A stretch of DNA of 64,000 nucleotides from Chthonomonas sp035294165 (GCF_035294165.1 NZ_DATGLN010000207.1:84867-148866), one strand, 5' to 3'; numbered from the stretch's first letter, positions 53,961-63,150 are shown. Numbers and translations are program-made. The notes: generated from the letters alone by a model not told the origin.

Positions 53961-55177
53961 TTATGTGAATCTCCTGAAGTTAAGGCGTGAAGACGCTCTT
54001 GATAAAAATGGGCAGTTGCAAGAGCACCGGCACCCTTATATATCTCTACAGCGGCTTTCAGTGCTATCGGGTTTGTCGGTGCAGTTTGTAGTACAGAGTT
54101 CATGATCTTGACCGCCCCTTCATGATTTCCTATCTCCACCTCGGCTTGGGCTAAAGCGATCGCGGTAGCGATATCATTGGGCCGTGCTACCGCGCGTTTG
54201 AGAAGGGTATTATAGCGAGCTGTAAGACTACTTATACGCTGATATTGTTGAAGCATCGCACTTGCCTTTAAACGGTCGCCGATGTTGCGATAGGCGGTCG
54301 CAAGGTTATAAGCACATTCTGCAGAACGATCACCTTGGAGCCATGCCTTATGGAGAACCGCAATCGCTTTTTGGTTATTGCCACTTAGAAGGTAAAGACG
54401 GCCAAGTTCCTCTCGAGCATCGGTGCGGGACGGATCGAGTTGTTGGAGTTTTTCAAAGGCTTGGATGGCCGTTTGAAGGTTTGATGGTGTTGGATCTCGA
54501 CGAGCGTAGTCCCACCCGAGCACATAATAGGCTGTCGGATAGTTGGGGTTACGTGTAATAACGCCGCGAATGGTGTTTGCTGCACCGTCGAGATCGGCAT
54601 CATCAAGTTGGGCTTGCGCTAAGGAGGTCGCGATCTTTACATCGTTGGGTGCCAATGCCGCGGCCCGGCTCAGTTCTGAAATTGCCTCTTTGTGATCCTG
54701 TTGATTACCATAGGCGATGCCGAGTAGCGCATGCGCGCGTGGGCAATCTGGTTCTACCTTCACAGCTTTGCGGGCAGTTTCAAGCAACTTCGCTTCTTGC
54801 CCGGTCAGCGCGTAGGCCTCAGCGAGGTAGCAGAGTACATGAGGCGTGGTAGGGGCGAGAGCGTAAAGATGACTTAAGAGAGGTATGGCTTGCTCAGGAT
54901 GCCCCGTTTGAAGGTAGAGGTGAGACAGGAGTTGATAGGCTTCGGGGCGCAGTGGATTTTGGATGAGCGCCTGTAACCAGGCATGTTCCGCGTCGGCTAA
55001 ACGCTGCTGATGTAGCGCAGTGATCCCGTTGTTGATGGTCTTAAAGTAGCGCCGGTTAGCAAGGTATCCGGCTTCTAAGCGAATCGCTGCAAGCAGAAGG
55101 ATAAGCAAACCCCCTACTAACAGCACTCTTGTCGCCGGTGTGTGCGTTTTTATATGTCCTAACCGTATAGAGACCAT
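53957..55177 (-). CDS. membrane-anchored TPR protein (first gene of the cluster)
   Basis: A 406-residue protein with an N-terminal membrane helix (VLLVGGLLILLLAAIRLEAG). TPR units include ALHQQRLADAEHAWLQALIQ, QAIPLLSHLYALAPTTPHVL, LLETARKAVKVEPDCPRAHA, AISELSRAAALAPNDVKIAT and AIQAFEKLQQLDPSRTDARE. It is the first gene after a consensus promoter about 75 bp upstream, and its stop overlaps the next start. Its anchored TPR scaffold could organise the other products outside the membrane. Confidence 0.85.
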   Translation of the reverse strand: MVSIRLGHIKTHTPATRVLLVGGLLILLLAAIRLEAGYLANRRYFKTINNGITALHQQRLADAEHAWLQALIQNPLRPEAYQLLSHLYLQTGHPEQAIPLLSHLYALAPTTPHVLCYLAEAYALTGQEAKLLETARKAVKVEPDCPRAHALLGIAYGNQQDHKEAISELSRAAALAPNDVKIATSLAQAQLDDADLDGAANTIRGVITRNPNYPTAYYVLGWDYARRDPTPSNLQTAIQAFEKLQQLDPSRTDAREELGRLYLLSGNNQKAIAVLHKAWLQGDRSAECAYNLATAYRNIGDRLKASAMLQQYQRISSLTARYNTLLKRAVARPNDIATAIALAQAEVEIGNHEGAVKIMNSVLQTAPTNPIALKAAVEIYKGAGALATAHFYQERLHALTSGDSHK

Positions 55178-55251
55178 CTCAATTTCGCTCTCGGCGGAAG
55201 TATGCCTGTATGGACACTCAAACAGGTTCGTATCATTTTCTATATGTCAAT

Positions 55252-55293
55252 ATTATAGCGCACCTTCCTTTAATTTGTCAACTGTGGCCACAG
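55252..55293 (-). promoter_or_regulatory. consensus promoter with adjacent 12-bp palindrome
   Basis: On the minus strand TTGACA (55276-55281) and TATAAT (55252-55257) match the consensus at all twelve positions with an 18-bp spacer. CTGTGGCCACAG at 55282-55293 is a perfect palindrome that directly abuts the -35 box, the place for an activator or repressor dimer. It drives the nine-gene TPR/FG-GAP run. Confidence 0.85.
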
Positions 55294-55432
55294 AAAGCGA
55301 TACTGAAGCAAGAAATCATTTATTCTGGCTGGTGATGATCTGTACATTCTCTGGATAATGAACTTTTGCCTAGAGTGAATAGTTGAGCGATACGAGTAGC
55401 ACTTTATGGGATTCCTGTGGCAAGAGCGTATT

Positions 55433-57199
55433 TCATCGTAGACGAATAGTCACACGTGCACCCGGTTTGTCCAGCGTGAACTGGGTCGTTTGCACCTTGC
55501 CGTTTGCCGTAACGGTAACCGTGTAGTCGCCTAAGAAACCGCGTACAGTGCAGAGGCCTTGGGCATTTGTTTGAAGCTGCTCATCGGTCCACCAACGATG
55601 GAATACCATTTCCTCCCAAGCCTCACCAACCGGACGAAGGTGCCAATCTCTGGAGAAGAGGGCAGCTTGAGGAATCCAATGAGCTCCTGCCCAAAAGCCC
55701 CACATCACTATGCCCGAAACGGCAGGGTGACTAAAGGCCGCTATGAGGAAATCCCGCATGTATTGTGCTTGGCTCTGGGGATTTGGGACGTTGATGTCTA
55801 GTTCAGTTACCTCGATAGGGAGACCGAACTTGGCAAAGCGGTCAAGAATTTGGAGAATAAGGGTAGGTGGCGTAAGAGAACTGTTAAAGTGGCACTGCAC
55901 TCCAATGCCTTGTAAGGGGGCATGGTGATCGAGGAGATATTGGATGATCTCGGCGTAACGGTTTTGGTGATTAATGTCTGTTCCTCCGACCTCTAAGATA
56001 TTATATTCATTGACGAACAGGCGGGTGGTTGGGTCTACCTCATGAGCAAGTTGATACCAGTGCACAACAGCATCAAGGCCGCCAAGGGCATCATAAACCT
56101 CGTGGTTATCTACCGGCTCGTTCACCACATCCCACTCCAAGCATTGGCCTTTTAGGGCACCTAGCTCATCACGGATGTGGTCGTCTATGGCCTGCGCGAG
56201 CGCACTTGGATTGTTTTGCAGTGCAGTTACGGAATCTGGCATATAGCGCCACGAAGGCCAGACGAGATTGTGGCCGCGTACAGAGATATGGTGTTCGTTG
56301 AGCCACTGTACCGCTCTCGGACCGGTCTGGCGGTCGAACGCCCACCACTGCCATTTCAGTTGGTTTTCTATGGTGGCGCGGTTGAAGAGCTTGAGGATCG
56401 TCTGCCGATACTTCTCATCATCTGGGGTATTACCTAAAAGGTCTACCGCATTAACGGCAGAGCCGAACGGAAAGGCATGTCGTAGCATGGCAACATGTAC
56501 GTGGGCATCGGATATGGGCTTACCGGCAGAATCGAGCACCTCTATGGTAATGGGCGCCATGCGGATTCGGCGAATGCGGGCCTCGGCCTCTTTGCGCCAA
56601 GCGGCGTCCGGCTCCTCCCCATCGTAATGAATCGGGGTGGTGGGGAGTTCGTCTACAGAGACCTTGGAACCGTAATCACGCAGTTCGATGCCGCCAATAA
56701 GGATCGTTTGCGGAGCGTAGCCAAGACGGAAACAGACATGGGCTTCTCCCGGAGCATAGTCTTCTGCAGCTTGGAAAGGAACGTAGAATTTCTGCCATTT
56801 AGCCCCACAATTGACCTCGAACTCCGCCGACTTTGTATAGGGGTCGCCTGCTCTCTCAAAGACGAACTCGGTTCGAGCTTCGTGTTCACTAAGAGAACGG
56901 GCGTAAAAGATGCCTAGCAGCGCATCCCCTTTATGCACCGGGGCGACGGTTGGGATGACGATTTGAGCTTCCCAAGTGTTTTGGGGTTTTGAGAGGGTAT
57001 GTAGTTCGATGGCTTCGGTGAAAGGTTGTGTTTGCACCGAAACCACTTTCCCTTGAAGCGTGTTCGGCACGCTGTTGAGCCAAGCAAGCTGGGGTGCGCC
57101 TTCCGGTAGAATGCGGGTGTAGGGCGGTAGACCTGCATCCGAATGCGTAACGAAAGCGCCGAGCAACAGGACAAGAGCTATTTCTAGTATTGTACGCAT
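55433..57199 (-). CDS. GH10 endo-1,4-beta-xylanase with N-terminal binding-like domain
   Basis: A protein of about 588 residues with a signal peptide (ILEIALVLLLGAFVTHSDAG). Residues 30-190 are beta-rich and resemble a carbohydrate-binding module (FVERAG-type loop). The GH10 barrel follows: HNLVWPSWRYMPDSVTAL, then CLEWDVVNEPVDN with the acid/base Glu, GVQCHFN, and LPIEVTELDINVPNPQSQ with the nucleophile Glu, then GIVMWGFWAGAHW. Both catalytic glutamates are present, so it should cut xylan backbones outside the cell. ATG 57199 starts the signal; ATG 57229 is in frame but would overlap the permease end. It is last of a run with two sugar permeases. Confidence 0.92.
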   Translation of the reverse strand: MRTILEIALVLLLGAFVTHSDAGLPPYTRILPEGAPQLAWLNSVPNTLQGKVVSVQTQPFTEAIELHTLSKPQNTWEAQIVIPTVAPVHKGDALLGIFYARSLSEHEARTEFVFERAGDPYTKSAEFEVNCGAKWQKFYVPFQAAEDYAPGEAHVCFRLGYAPQTILIGGIELRDYGSKVSVDELPTTPIHYDGEEPDAAWRKEAEARIRRIRMAPITIEVLDSAGKPISDAHVHVAMLRHAFPFGSAVNAVDLLGNTPDDEKYRQTILKLFNRATIENQLKWQWWAFDRQTGPRAVQWLNEHHISVRGHNLVWPSWRYMPDSVTALQNNPSALAQAIDDHIRDELGALKGQCLEWDVVNEPVDNHEVYDALGGLDAVVHWYQLAHEVDPTTRLFVNEYNILEVGGTDINHQNRYAEIIQYLLDHHAPLQGIGVQCHFNSSLTPPTLILQILDRFAKFGLPIEVTELDINVPNPQSQAQYMRDFLIAAFSHPAVSGIVMWGFWAGAHWIPQAALFSRDWHLRPVGEAWEEMVFHRWWTDEQLQTNAQGLCTVRGFLGDYTVTVTANGKVQTTQFTLDKPGARVTIRLR

Positions 57200-57204
57200 T
57201 GTGT

Positions 57205-58149
57205 TTAAATATCTCCCTTCTTTTTCCATCCTCTTTGTGCCTCAACGGCCAGCAGCAGCGCGACGCCAACGAAGAACCAGCCCACGCGGTCTTCCATACC
57301 CATAAGGCGCACACCACTTAGCAACACGGTGATGACCGCAACGCCGAGTGCGGTACCGAGTATGGTAGCTTGACCACCCGTGATCGCGGTGCCACCAAGA
57401 ACGACAGCCGTAATGGCCTGTAGTTCCAGATATTGACCGGCGTCGGGGGTGGCGGTGGCTTTTAGTGCTGCATCAATGATGGCCGCCAAACCGACGCATA
57501 GGCCGCTAAGCATATATACCCAAAGCTCGATGCGCGCTGTGGGAACGCCGGAGAGATAGGTGGCCCGACGATTGCCTCCGAGAGCTAGAACGCTACGGCC
57601 AAAAGAGGTGCGCCGTAGAAGAACCCAACTAAAAACGATGCCGATAACGCTAACCCACAAGAGAACCGGCAGACCGGCAAAGAGCGTGTTATCGAACAGT
57701 TCGTTTAGGGAGAGGGGGATTGCTGAAATGCTCCCGCCGTTGTAGACCATCGTAGCGCCGGCTCGGGCAGCGGCATAGCTCGCCAAGGTAACCAGTATAG
57801 ATGGCATACGGGCACGTCCGATGAGCACGCCGTGCAAGGCTCCCACGAGGAGGCCCACGCCCAACGCGGCAAGGCACGCGATGATGGTCGAGCCACCATG
57901 GAGCAGCACGATGCCCAACACCATGCCGCTGAGGCCAAGCAGAGACCCTACAGAAAGGTCAATTCCCCCTGTGGCGATGACAACAGTCATGCCCAGAGAG
58001 ACCAACATCAGCTCGGCAGACTGTTTGGTGAGGAGACGTATGTTGGCCCATGTTGCGAAGTCGGGTGCTCTCCAACTGAAGAAGGTGACGATGAGCACGA
58101 AGACGAGAGCCACTCCGGCTTCTGGCGGGAGGGAGCGCATTTTAGGCAT
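57205..58149 (-). CDS. sugar ABC transporter permease, RbsC type (second of pair)
   Basis: A 314-residue membrane protein. Family segments are SLGMTVVIATGGIDLSVGSL, LLVGALHGVLIGRARMPSIL, VTLASYAAARAGATMVYNGG, FSWVLLRRTSFGRSVLALGG and QAITAVVLGGTAITGGQATI. It probably pairs with the permease encoded upstream as a heterodimer; their junction overlaps by one base. It is followed 5 bp later by the xylanase, so the likely cargo is xylose or a xylo-oligosaccharide. No ATPase is nearby. Confidence 0.92.
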   Translation of the reverse strand: MPKMRSLPPEAGVALVFVLIVTFFSWRAPDFATWANIRLLTKQSAELMLVSLGMTVVIATGGIDLSVGSLLGLSGMVLGIVLLHGGSTIIACLAALGVGLLVGALHGVLIGRARMPSILVTLASYAAARAGATMVYNGGSISAIPLSLNELFDNTLFAGLPVLLWVSVIGIVFSWVLLRRTSFGRSVLALGGNRRATYLSGVPTARIELWVYMLSGLCVGLAAIIDAALKATATPDAGQYLELQAITAVVLGGTAITGGQATILGTALGVAVITVLLSGVRLMGMEDRVGWFFVGVALLLAVEAQRGWKKKGDI

Positions 58150-59090
58150 TAGACCGTCTCCTCCTGCAGGTTTATGTTGGCGCGCCGCAGGCGTTCCAAA
58201 ATAGCGGTCAGGAGGATGACACCGCCAGTGATGACTCCATATTGGCTGACGGGACGGCCGGTAAGCACGAAAGCATCGCGCAGCAAGGCAAGAAGCACGG
58301 CCCCCAGAGCCGCACCCACAACAGAACCTTCCCCGCCGGTAATTCGGGTTCCTCCCACGACACAGGCCGCGATGGCGTCGAGTTCAGTGCCCTGCCCAAC
58401 ACTAGCTTGGGTAGTGTTATTAAAGGCCATAACAATGAGGCCGGCGAGACCTGCGCAGAGGCCGCAAAGCAGATAGGCGCGTCGTTTCACTTTCTCTATA
58501 GGCACGGCCGAGAGCCTGGCGGCCATCTCATTGCCGCCTACAGAGAGGAGCCAACGCCCGAAGGTGGCGCGTTGAACAAGAAAAGTAAAGAGCAGGGTAA
58601 TCGCTACAAGCAATAAAACAGGAACCCAACCGGAGCCGATGCGATTGAAGGCATGGGGAAAAGGGCCATAGCTGTGATCGTGTGTAAGAATGCCTGCCCC
58701 ATGTCGGAAGATCAGAAAAGTTGCCAGCGTGGCGAGAATCGGTGGCATACGCCGCCAAGTAATCAACATGCCGTTGAACCAGCCAGCACAGGCACCGGCC
58801 AAGAGGCCGACGGCAGCAGCTATCGGCCACGGCCAGCCCAACGTGAGAACGGTGGCTGCAGCACAGCTAGACAGAGCTAACGTAGAGCCGACGGAGATGT
58901 CAAGCCCGGCGGTAAACAGAGGCAACGCCTCACCGCAAGCGAGAATGCCGATGTAGGCAGCGCTCTCGCCTAGGGCTGTTAGATTGCTTTCCGTGCGAAA
59001 AGCGGGCACAAAAAGGCCCATGATGAGTGTGGTAATAAGCAAAAGGAGAAGAACAGGAAGCTCGCGCGGAGCTTTCCAGGTGGTGCGCAT
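58149..59090 (-). CDS. sugar ABC transporter permease, RbsC type (first of pair)
   Basis: A protein of about 313 residues. It shows LPVLLLLLITTLIMGLFVPA, CGEALPLFTAGLDISVGSTL, GWFNGMLITWRRMPPILATL, LVQRATFGRWLLSVGGNEMA and ELDAIAACVVGGTRITGGEG, the RbsC-family landmarks. I chose ATG 59090 (AGG seven bases upstream; the product begins MRTTWKAPREL); the frame is open a further 55 codons without similarity. A possible promoter, TAGACA and CACAAT 17 bp apart, lies in the 258-bp gap to divergent fliM. Confidence 0.9.
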   Translation of the reverse strand: MRTTWKAPRELPVLLLLLITTLIMGLFVPAFRTESNLTALGESAAYIGILACGEALPLFTAGLDISVGSTLALSSCAAATVLTLGWPWPIAAAVGLLAGACAGWFNGMLITWRRMPPILATLATFLIFRHGAGILTHDHSYGPFPHAFNRIGSGWVPVLLLVAITLLFTFLVQRATFGRWLLSVGGNEMAARLSAVPIEKVKRRAYLLCGLCAGLAGLIVMAFNNTTQASVGQGTELDAIAACVVGGTRITGGEGSVVGAALGAVLLALLRDAFVLTGRPVSQYGVITGGVILLTAILERLRRANINLQEETV

Positions 59091-59348
59091 AGACATCCTA
59101 CTTAAGTTCAGATTGCAATATTGTGACACATTCTCATCGAATTGTCTAGAACGCATCGTTCCATCTGTCTGGCTTGGAAGTTGTGGCTTCTGTGATCTAG
59201 AGAAAAGCAGGCTACGCGCCGATAATAGTTTGGGAAGGTGCATGTGTGATGACAAAAGGAGCTGCGTTCAATAACCTCTCGTTCTCGTTCTACACCACAC
59301 ACGGCACGTTCCACATAAAGAAGAAAGATCCGCTAGGGGCACGCTTCC

Positions 59349-60464
59349 GTGGCAGAAATTCTATCTCAAGAAGAGATTGAGGCACTGTTAGCCTCGTTGT
59401 CAAGCGATGGCACGGAGACCGCATCGCCTACTACAAATCGAACCAGCCATAATAGCGGTAGTCAGGCAAAACCTTCCTCACCTTCAGGACCGCTACGACG
59501 CGAACAGCGTGGACCGATCGCTTACGAAATCTACGATTTCCGCCGACCCGATAAGTTCGCCAAAGACCAGCTGCGCACGCTCCAGATGCTTCATGAGACC
59601 TTTGCACGTCTCTACGCCTCTTCTCTGTCGGCCTATCTGCGGGTGCCGGTGCATGTTGATCTCGTTTCCGTGGAGCAGGTGCCGTATGAGGAGTACATAC
59701 GCTCCCTCTCGAGCAGCATCATCAATGTGTTCAGTATGGCGCCGTTGGCCGGACAAGCGATTTTAGAGGTAGAGCTGAACGTGATCCTCTGCATGATCGA
59801 TCGCCTGCTTGGTGGGCCGGGCAGCGTGGTAAAAAGCTCCAGCGTGCTTACCGACATCGAGAAGGCGCTTACCGATTCGATCATCAACCGGGCGTTGAAA
59901 GACTTTCGGACGGCCTGGGAAGGCATTGCCCAATTCAATCCAAAACGGGAAACGATGGAGACCCAAGCGCAGTTTGTGCAGATCGTTCCACCAAACGACG
60001 TTGTCGTCTCCATTCTTTTCGAGGTTAAGGTGGGAGAGCTGCGAGGTGCCATGTCCATCTGTATCCCTTACTTGCTGCTTAAGCCCATTACCGGCAAGCT
60101 TAGCGCCCAGAGGTGGTTCTCAAGCAGCTTGCGTAAAAACGTTGGTCGCCACGCACCGGTGCTGGCACAGCGCATAGCGAAAACCCATCTTACCTGTGCT
60201 GTGCGGCTTGGCAGCGCCCAGATGACGGTGCAGCAGTTGCTCGCCCTGAAAGAGGGGGATATCGTGACACTCAATCGCAAGCAGAATGAGGAGGTGGAGG
60301 TTCTCATCGGCGACAAGGTGAAGTTTCGTGCCCAGCCGGGGGTGCGCGGTAAAAAGCTCGCCATCCACATCACCCGTGTCGAGCCTGAGACGGATCAGGA
60401 AACTCTGCTAACGCATAAATCCACATCGTCTCGCCGCTCTTCCAAAATGAAAAACGCTGTTTAA
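59349..60464 (+). CDS. fliM: flagellar motor switch protein FliM
   Basis: A 371-residue C-ring protein. The N-terminal CheY-binding peptide is AEILSQEEIEALLASL (family LSQxEIDALL). The middle CheC-like domain has VERAL-type segments: VEQVPYEEYIRSLSSS, VELNVILCMIDRLLGGPG and LTDSIINRALKDFRTAWEG. The C-terminal SpoA domain includes LGSAQMTVQQLLALKEGDIV and HITRVEP. It sets rotor direction together with FliN/FliY and FliG. GTG 59349 follows AGGGG 9 bases upstream. It opens a fliM-fliY-fliO-fliP operon; the next start is 18 bp away. Confidence 0.95.
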   Translation: MAEILSQEEIEALLASLSSDGTETASPTTNRTSHNSGSQAKPSSPSGPLRREQRGPIAYEIYDFRRPDKFAKDQLRTLQMLHETFARLYASSLSAYLRVPVHVDLVSVEQVPYEEYIRSLSSSIINVFSMAPLAGQAILEVELNVILCMIDRLLGGPGSVVKSSSVLTDIEKALTDSIINRALKDFRTAWEGIAQFNPKRETMETQAQFVQIVPPNDVVVSILFEVKVGELRGAMSICIPYLLLKPITGKLSAQRWFSSSLRKNVGRHAPVLAQRIAKTHLTCAVRLGSAQMTVQQLLALKEGDIVTLNRKQNEEVEVLIGDKVKFRAQPGVRGKKLAIHITRVEPETDQETLLTHKSTSSRRSSKMKNAV

Positions 60465-60482
60465 CGATTAGGGAGGTTATCT

Positions 60483-61454
60483 ATGCCCGAACTTCTTCCA
60501 AAAGAGCTGGATACACTTAAAGAGCTTTTCTCAAATTTCTGCTCGTCCCTTGCGCTGAGTTTATCAGAGCAGATCAATCAAATGGTCGAGTGGGAACTTA
60601 TCGCGTTCAACGAAATTCCGGTGCAGAGCCTGCTCAATCGAACGGAGACCGTTCTGTCTACCACATTTAGCCTAAGCCAACCGTATAGTTCTGAAGCGAT
60701 ACTTTGGTTTTCCGAGCGCGATGCAACGATCCTTTCCGATCTGGCGGCGGGACATGAGGGAACCGAGCCATCAGCACTAGATGCCACGCAATTAGAGCCT
60801 ATATCTACCACCTTGCGCGGAGTTGTGCGCGGATTTGCCAACGCCATAGGTAATGTGCAAGGAGAAGCTATTGAGGTAGAGAGCTGTGCAACTTTGCTTG
60901 GGCCTTTGAACCTCCCTCCGGTATTTGCCCTAAGCGAAGGCGCCGTACAGGCTCAATTTTCCATTAACATCCCCGGCCTTGAAAGCCTTGATGCCACACT
61001 GCTCTTTACTCCAGACCTAGCTCGCGCGCTGCTAAGCATCGCCGTCGAGGTGGAGGAAGGTGCCAGTGGAGAGGAGAGCGAACTAACAACGGTAGGAAGT
61101 GAGCCTGCAGGAGGCGGTGAAACCCCTGGCCTAGATGGGCTTTCCCTACTTCCTTCCTTTGACCCAAATCATGATGAAGACCTGCCAAAGGGTATCTCAC
61201 TGCTACTCGACATACCGCTTGAGGTTACGGTGGAGCTAGGGCGTGTGCGCATGTTGATACGCGACGTGCTTGAACTAGGAGCCGGCTCGATTGTCGAGTT
61301 GGATCGCGTCGCCGGGGAACCGGTTGACCTGCTTGTCAACGGCAAGCTGATCGCCAAAGGCGAGGTGGTGGTTATTGAGGATAACTTCGGCATTCGTGTT
61401 ACCGAAATCCTCAGTCCGGCGGAACGGGTGACAAGCTTAGGCAAAGCTAGTTAA
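60483..61454 (+). CDS. flagellar motor switch protein FliN/FliY-type
   Basis: A 323-residue protein, much longer than E. coli FliN (about 137). The C-terminal 85 residues are the FliN/SpoA domain: LDIPLEVTVELGRVRMLIRD, LELGAGSIVELDRVAGEPVD, LLVNGKLIAKGEVVVIEDNF and GIRVTEIL. The first 200 residues are a CheC-like domain (AILWFSERDATILSDLAAG, TTLRGVVRGFANAIG), as in FliY of Firmicutes, so dephosphorylation of CheY-P is possible. A flexible acidic linker joins them. It lies 18 bp after fliM and 10 bp before the fliO-like gene. Confidence 0.9.
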   Translation: MPELLPKELDTLKELFSNFCSSLALSLSEQINQMVEWELIAFNEIPVQSLLNRTETVLSTTFSLSQPYSSEAILWFSERDATILSDLAAGHEGTEPSALDATQLEPISTTLRGVVRGFANAIGNVQGEAIEVESCATLLGPLNLPPVFALSEGAVQAQFSINIPGLESLDATLLFTPDLARALLSIAVEVEEGASGEESELTTVGSEPAGGGETPGLDGLSLLPSFDPNHDEDLPKGISLLLDIPLEVTVELGRVRMLIRDVLELGAGSIVELDRVAGEPVDLLVNGKLIAKGEVVVIEDNFGIRVTEILSPAERVTSLGKAS

Positions 61455-61464
61455 GGAGAGCGAC

Positions 61465-62337
61465 ATGAAGAGAAAGGGCACTGTAACTTTTGTTTTGATC
61501 TGTGTGGGAGGATGCATCGTTTTGGCGACAAGGGTATTTGCGCAGCCCCCACAAATCGGTGGAAAAGGCCACTCCAGCACACCGAGCAAAAGTTCGTCGG
61601 CCACGAAAACGGCGGTTCATGCCGGAGGGAAAGGCTCCGTGCCGAGCCATGCGCACTCGCAAAAGGCGGTGGCCACTCCCTTACCAAAGCCCGTAGTGCG
61701 GGCTACAACCCCGGTAAAGGGAACCGATCCGCTCAGCCAGACGCGGCCCGATGCCCCCACACTTTCAGACAAATCTTTACGACCTTTAGATAGTCCTATT
61801 AGCGCCATAAGCGACGGTGGACGCATGCTGTTCTATCTTATTCCGATACTTGGGCTTATCGTGGGTGGAGTGGCATTAGCCCGAAAATTGCAGCACAGTG
61901 GCCAAACAAACTTCTCCTTCTCCACCTCACGTTTCAAGGTGGCATCTAGAGAGTCGGCACTGGGTTTATTGGCGAGGCTACAAGAGGGGCTTAAAAACCC
62001 GATACGCTCTCAATCTATACGAAGTCTAAAGGTCATAGAGACCTTAGCGTTGGGCAACACGGCTCTGCACCTTGTAGAGGCGCGAGGGCGGTTGCTGCTG
62101 ATCGGAGCGGCGCCTGCCGGAGTAACCCTTCTGAAGGAGTTTGACAGGGGGAGCGAGGCAGATTTCGCATCCGATTTCCATGCGCTCGTTGAGGCTTCCG
62201 ATATTCAAGGTACCGCTCTGCCCAATACCGAGATTGTGGACGAGTTAGATGAGCAGTTGCGGGAGGTTAGCTCTAAGTTGGCGCGTAGAGCGCGCCGATT
62301 GAGGACGGTGCGGGAAGTGGAGGCCGATATTGAGTAG
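61465..62337 (+). CDS. fliO: flagellar biosynthetic protein FliO
   Basis: A 290-residue protein. A signal-like helix (FVLICVGGCIVLATRVFAQ) and a long Ser/Thr/Pro-rich stretch precede a second helix (LFYLIPILGLIVGGVALARK), then the FliO domain: SLKVIETLALGNTALHLVEA and RGRLLLIGAAPAGVTLL. FliO helps assemble the FliP ring of the export gate. It is longer than usual because of the low-complexity N-terminal half. It overlaps fliP by 8 bp. Confidence 0.85.
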   Translation: MKRKGTVTFVLICVGGCIVLATRVFAQPPQIGGKGHSSTPSKSSSATKTAVHAGGKGSVPSHAHSQKAVATPLPKPVVRATTPVKGTDPLSQTRPDAPTLSDKSLRPLDSPISAISDGGRMLFYLIPILGLIVGGVALARKLQHSGQTNFSFSTSRFKVASRESALGLLARLQEGLKNPIRSQSIRSLKVIETLALGNTALHLVEARGRLLLIGAAPAGVTLLKEFDRGSEADFASDFHALVEASDIQGTALPNTEIVDELDEQLREVSSKLARRARRLRTVREVEADIE

Positions 62338-63118
62338 GGTACGAACATATGGAGGCTTTTGTTGGAGGCTTGCCCTTTGCCTCGCCTTGGTAGGTTTGGG
62401 GCTGCTAGGCTGCTTCGGAGCGCACGCTCAGATGAGTGGCGTGCCTGTGCCTCACTTGCAGGTGGGCATCGGAAGTTCCAAGAACCCACAAGATGTTGCG
62501 GTAACGGTACAGATTTTGATTCTACTGACGGTGCTCTCTTTGGCGCCCTCCATCCTTATCATGATGACCTCTTTCACACGGCTTATCATCGTCTTCTCGC
62601 TCTTGCGAACGGCTTTGGGGGCGCCCCAAATTCCGCCTAATCAGGTGCTGGTGGGTTTGTCGCTTTTTCTCACGCTTTTCATTATGCGCCCGACGCTGCA
62701 GGCCATCAATCAGAACGCATTTCAGCCATACCTAAAGAAGCAGATCGGTATTGAACAGGCGATCCAGGGAGCAGAAGACCCTTTACGCGCCTTTATGATT
62801 CGTCAGACCTATAAGAGTGATCTCTCTTTCTTTCTCAATCTCTCTCACGCTCCGCGGCCGCGCACAGCTGCGGATGTGAGCCTAATAACGTTGATCCCTG
62901 CCTTTCTCACCAGCGAGTTAAAGACGGCGTTTATTATCGGGTTTTATATCTACTTGCCGTTTTTGGTGATTGATATTGTGGTAGCTAGCACCCTGATGAG
63001 TATGGGGATGATGATGTTGCCACCGACCATTATCTCCCTGCCGGCGAAACTCCTGCTTTTTGTGCTTGCCGATGGATGGACTTTGCTCATTGGATCGCTA
63101 GCACACAGTTTTCATTAG
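62330..63118 (+). CDS. fliP: flagellar type III export gate protein FliP
   Basis: A 262-residue inner-membrane protein. After a signal helix (LALCLALVGLGLLGCFGAHA) come the FliP landmarks: ILLTVLSLAPSILIMMTSFT, RLIIVFSLLRTALGAPQIPP, NQVLVGLSLFLTLFIMRP, LITLIPAFLTSELKTAFIIG and VASTLMSMGMMMLPPTIISL. FliP forms the export-gate pore with FliQ and FliR. The start is TTG 62330 with GGAGG 6 bases upstream, inside the fliO end. A terminator follows at 63151, and fliQ and fliR are not next. Confidence 0.95.
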   Translation: MSRVRTYGGFCWRLALCLALVGLGLLGCFGAHAQMSGVPVPHLQVGIGSSKNPQDVAVTVQILILLTVLSLAPSILIMMTSFTRLIIVFSLLRTALGAPQIPPNQVLVGLSLFLTLFIMRPTLQAINQNAFQPYLKKQIGIEQAIQGAEDPLRAFMIRQTYKSDLSFFLNLSHAPRPRTAADVSLITLIPAFLTSELKTAFIIGFYIYLPFLVIDIVVASTLMSMGMMMLPPTIISLPAKLLLFVLADGWTLLIGSLAHSFH

Positions 63119-63150
63119 AAAAGTTTCGGCTTTAGCTGCATTGTCCAGCC

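Noticed and set aside
59218..59225. GCCGATAA, resembling a flagellar sigma-28 -10 box before fliM
   Set aside because: No TAAA at the right distance upstream, and the same octamer occurs near 37850 without a flagellar gene.
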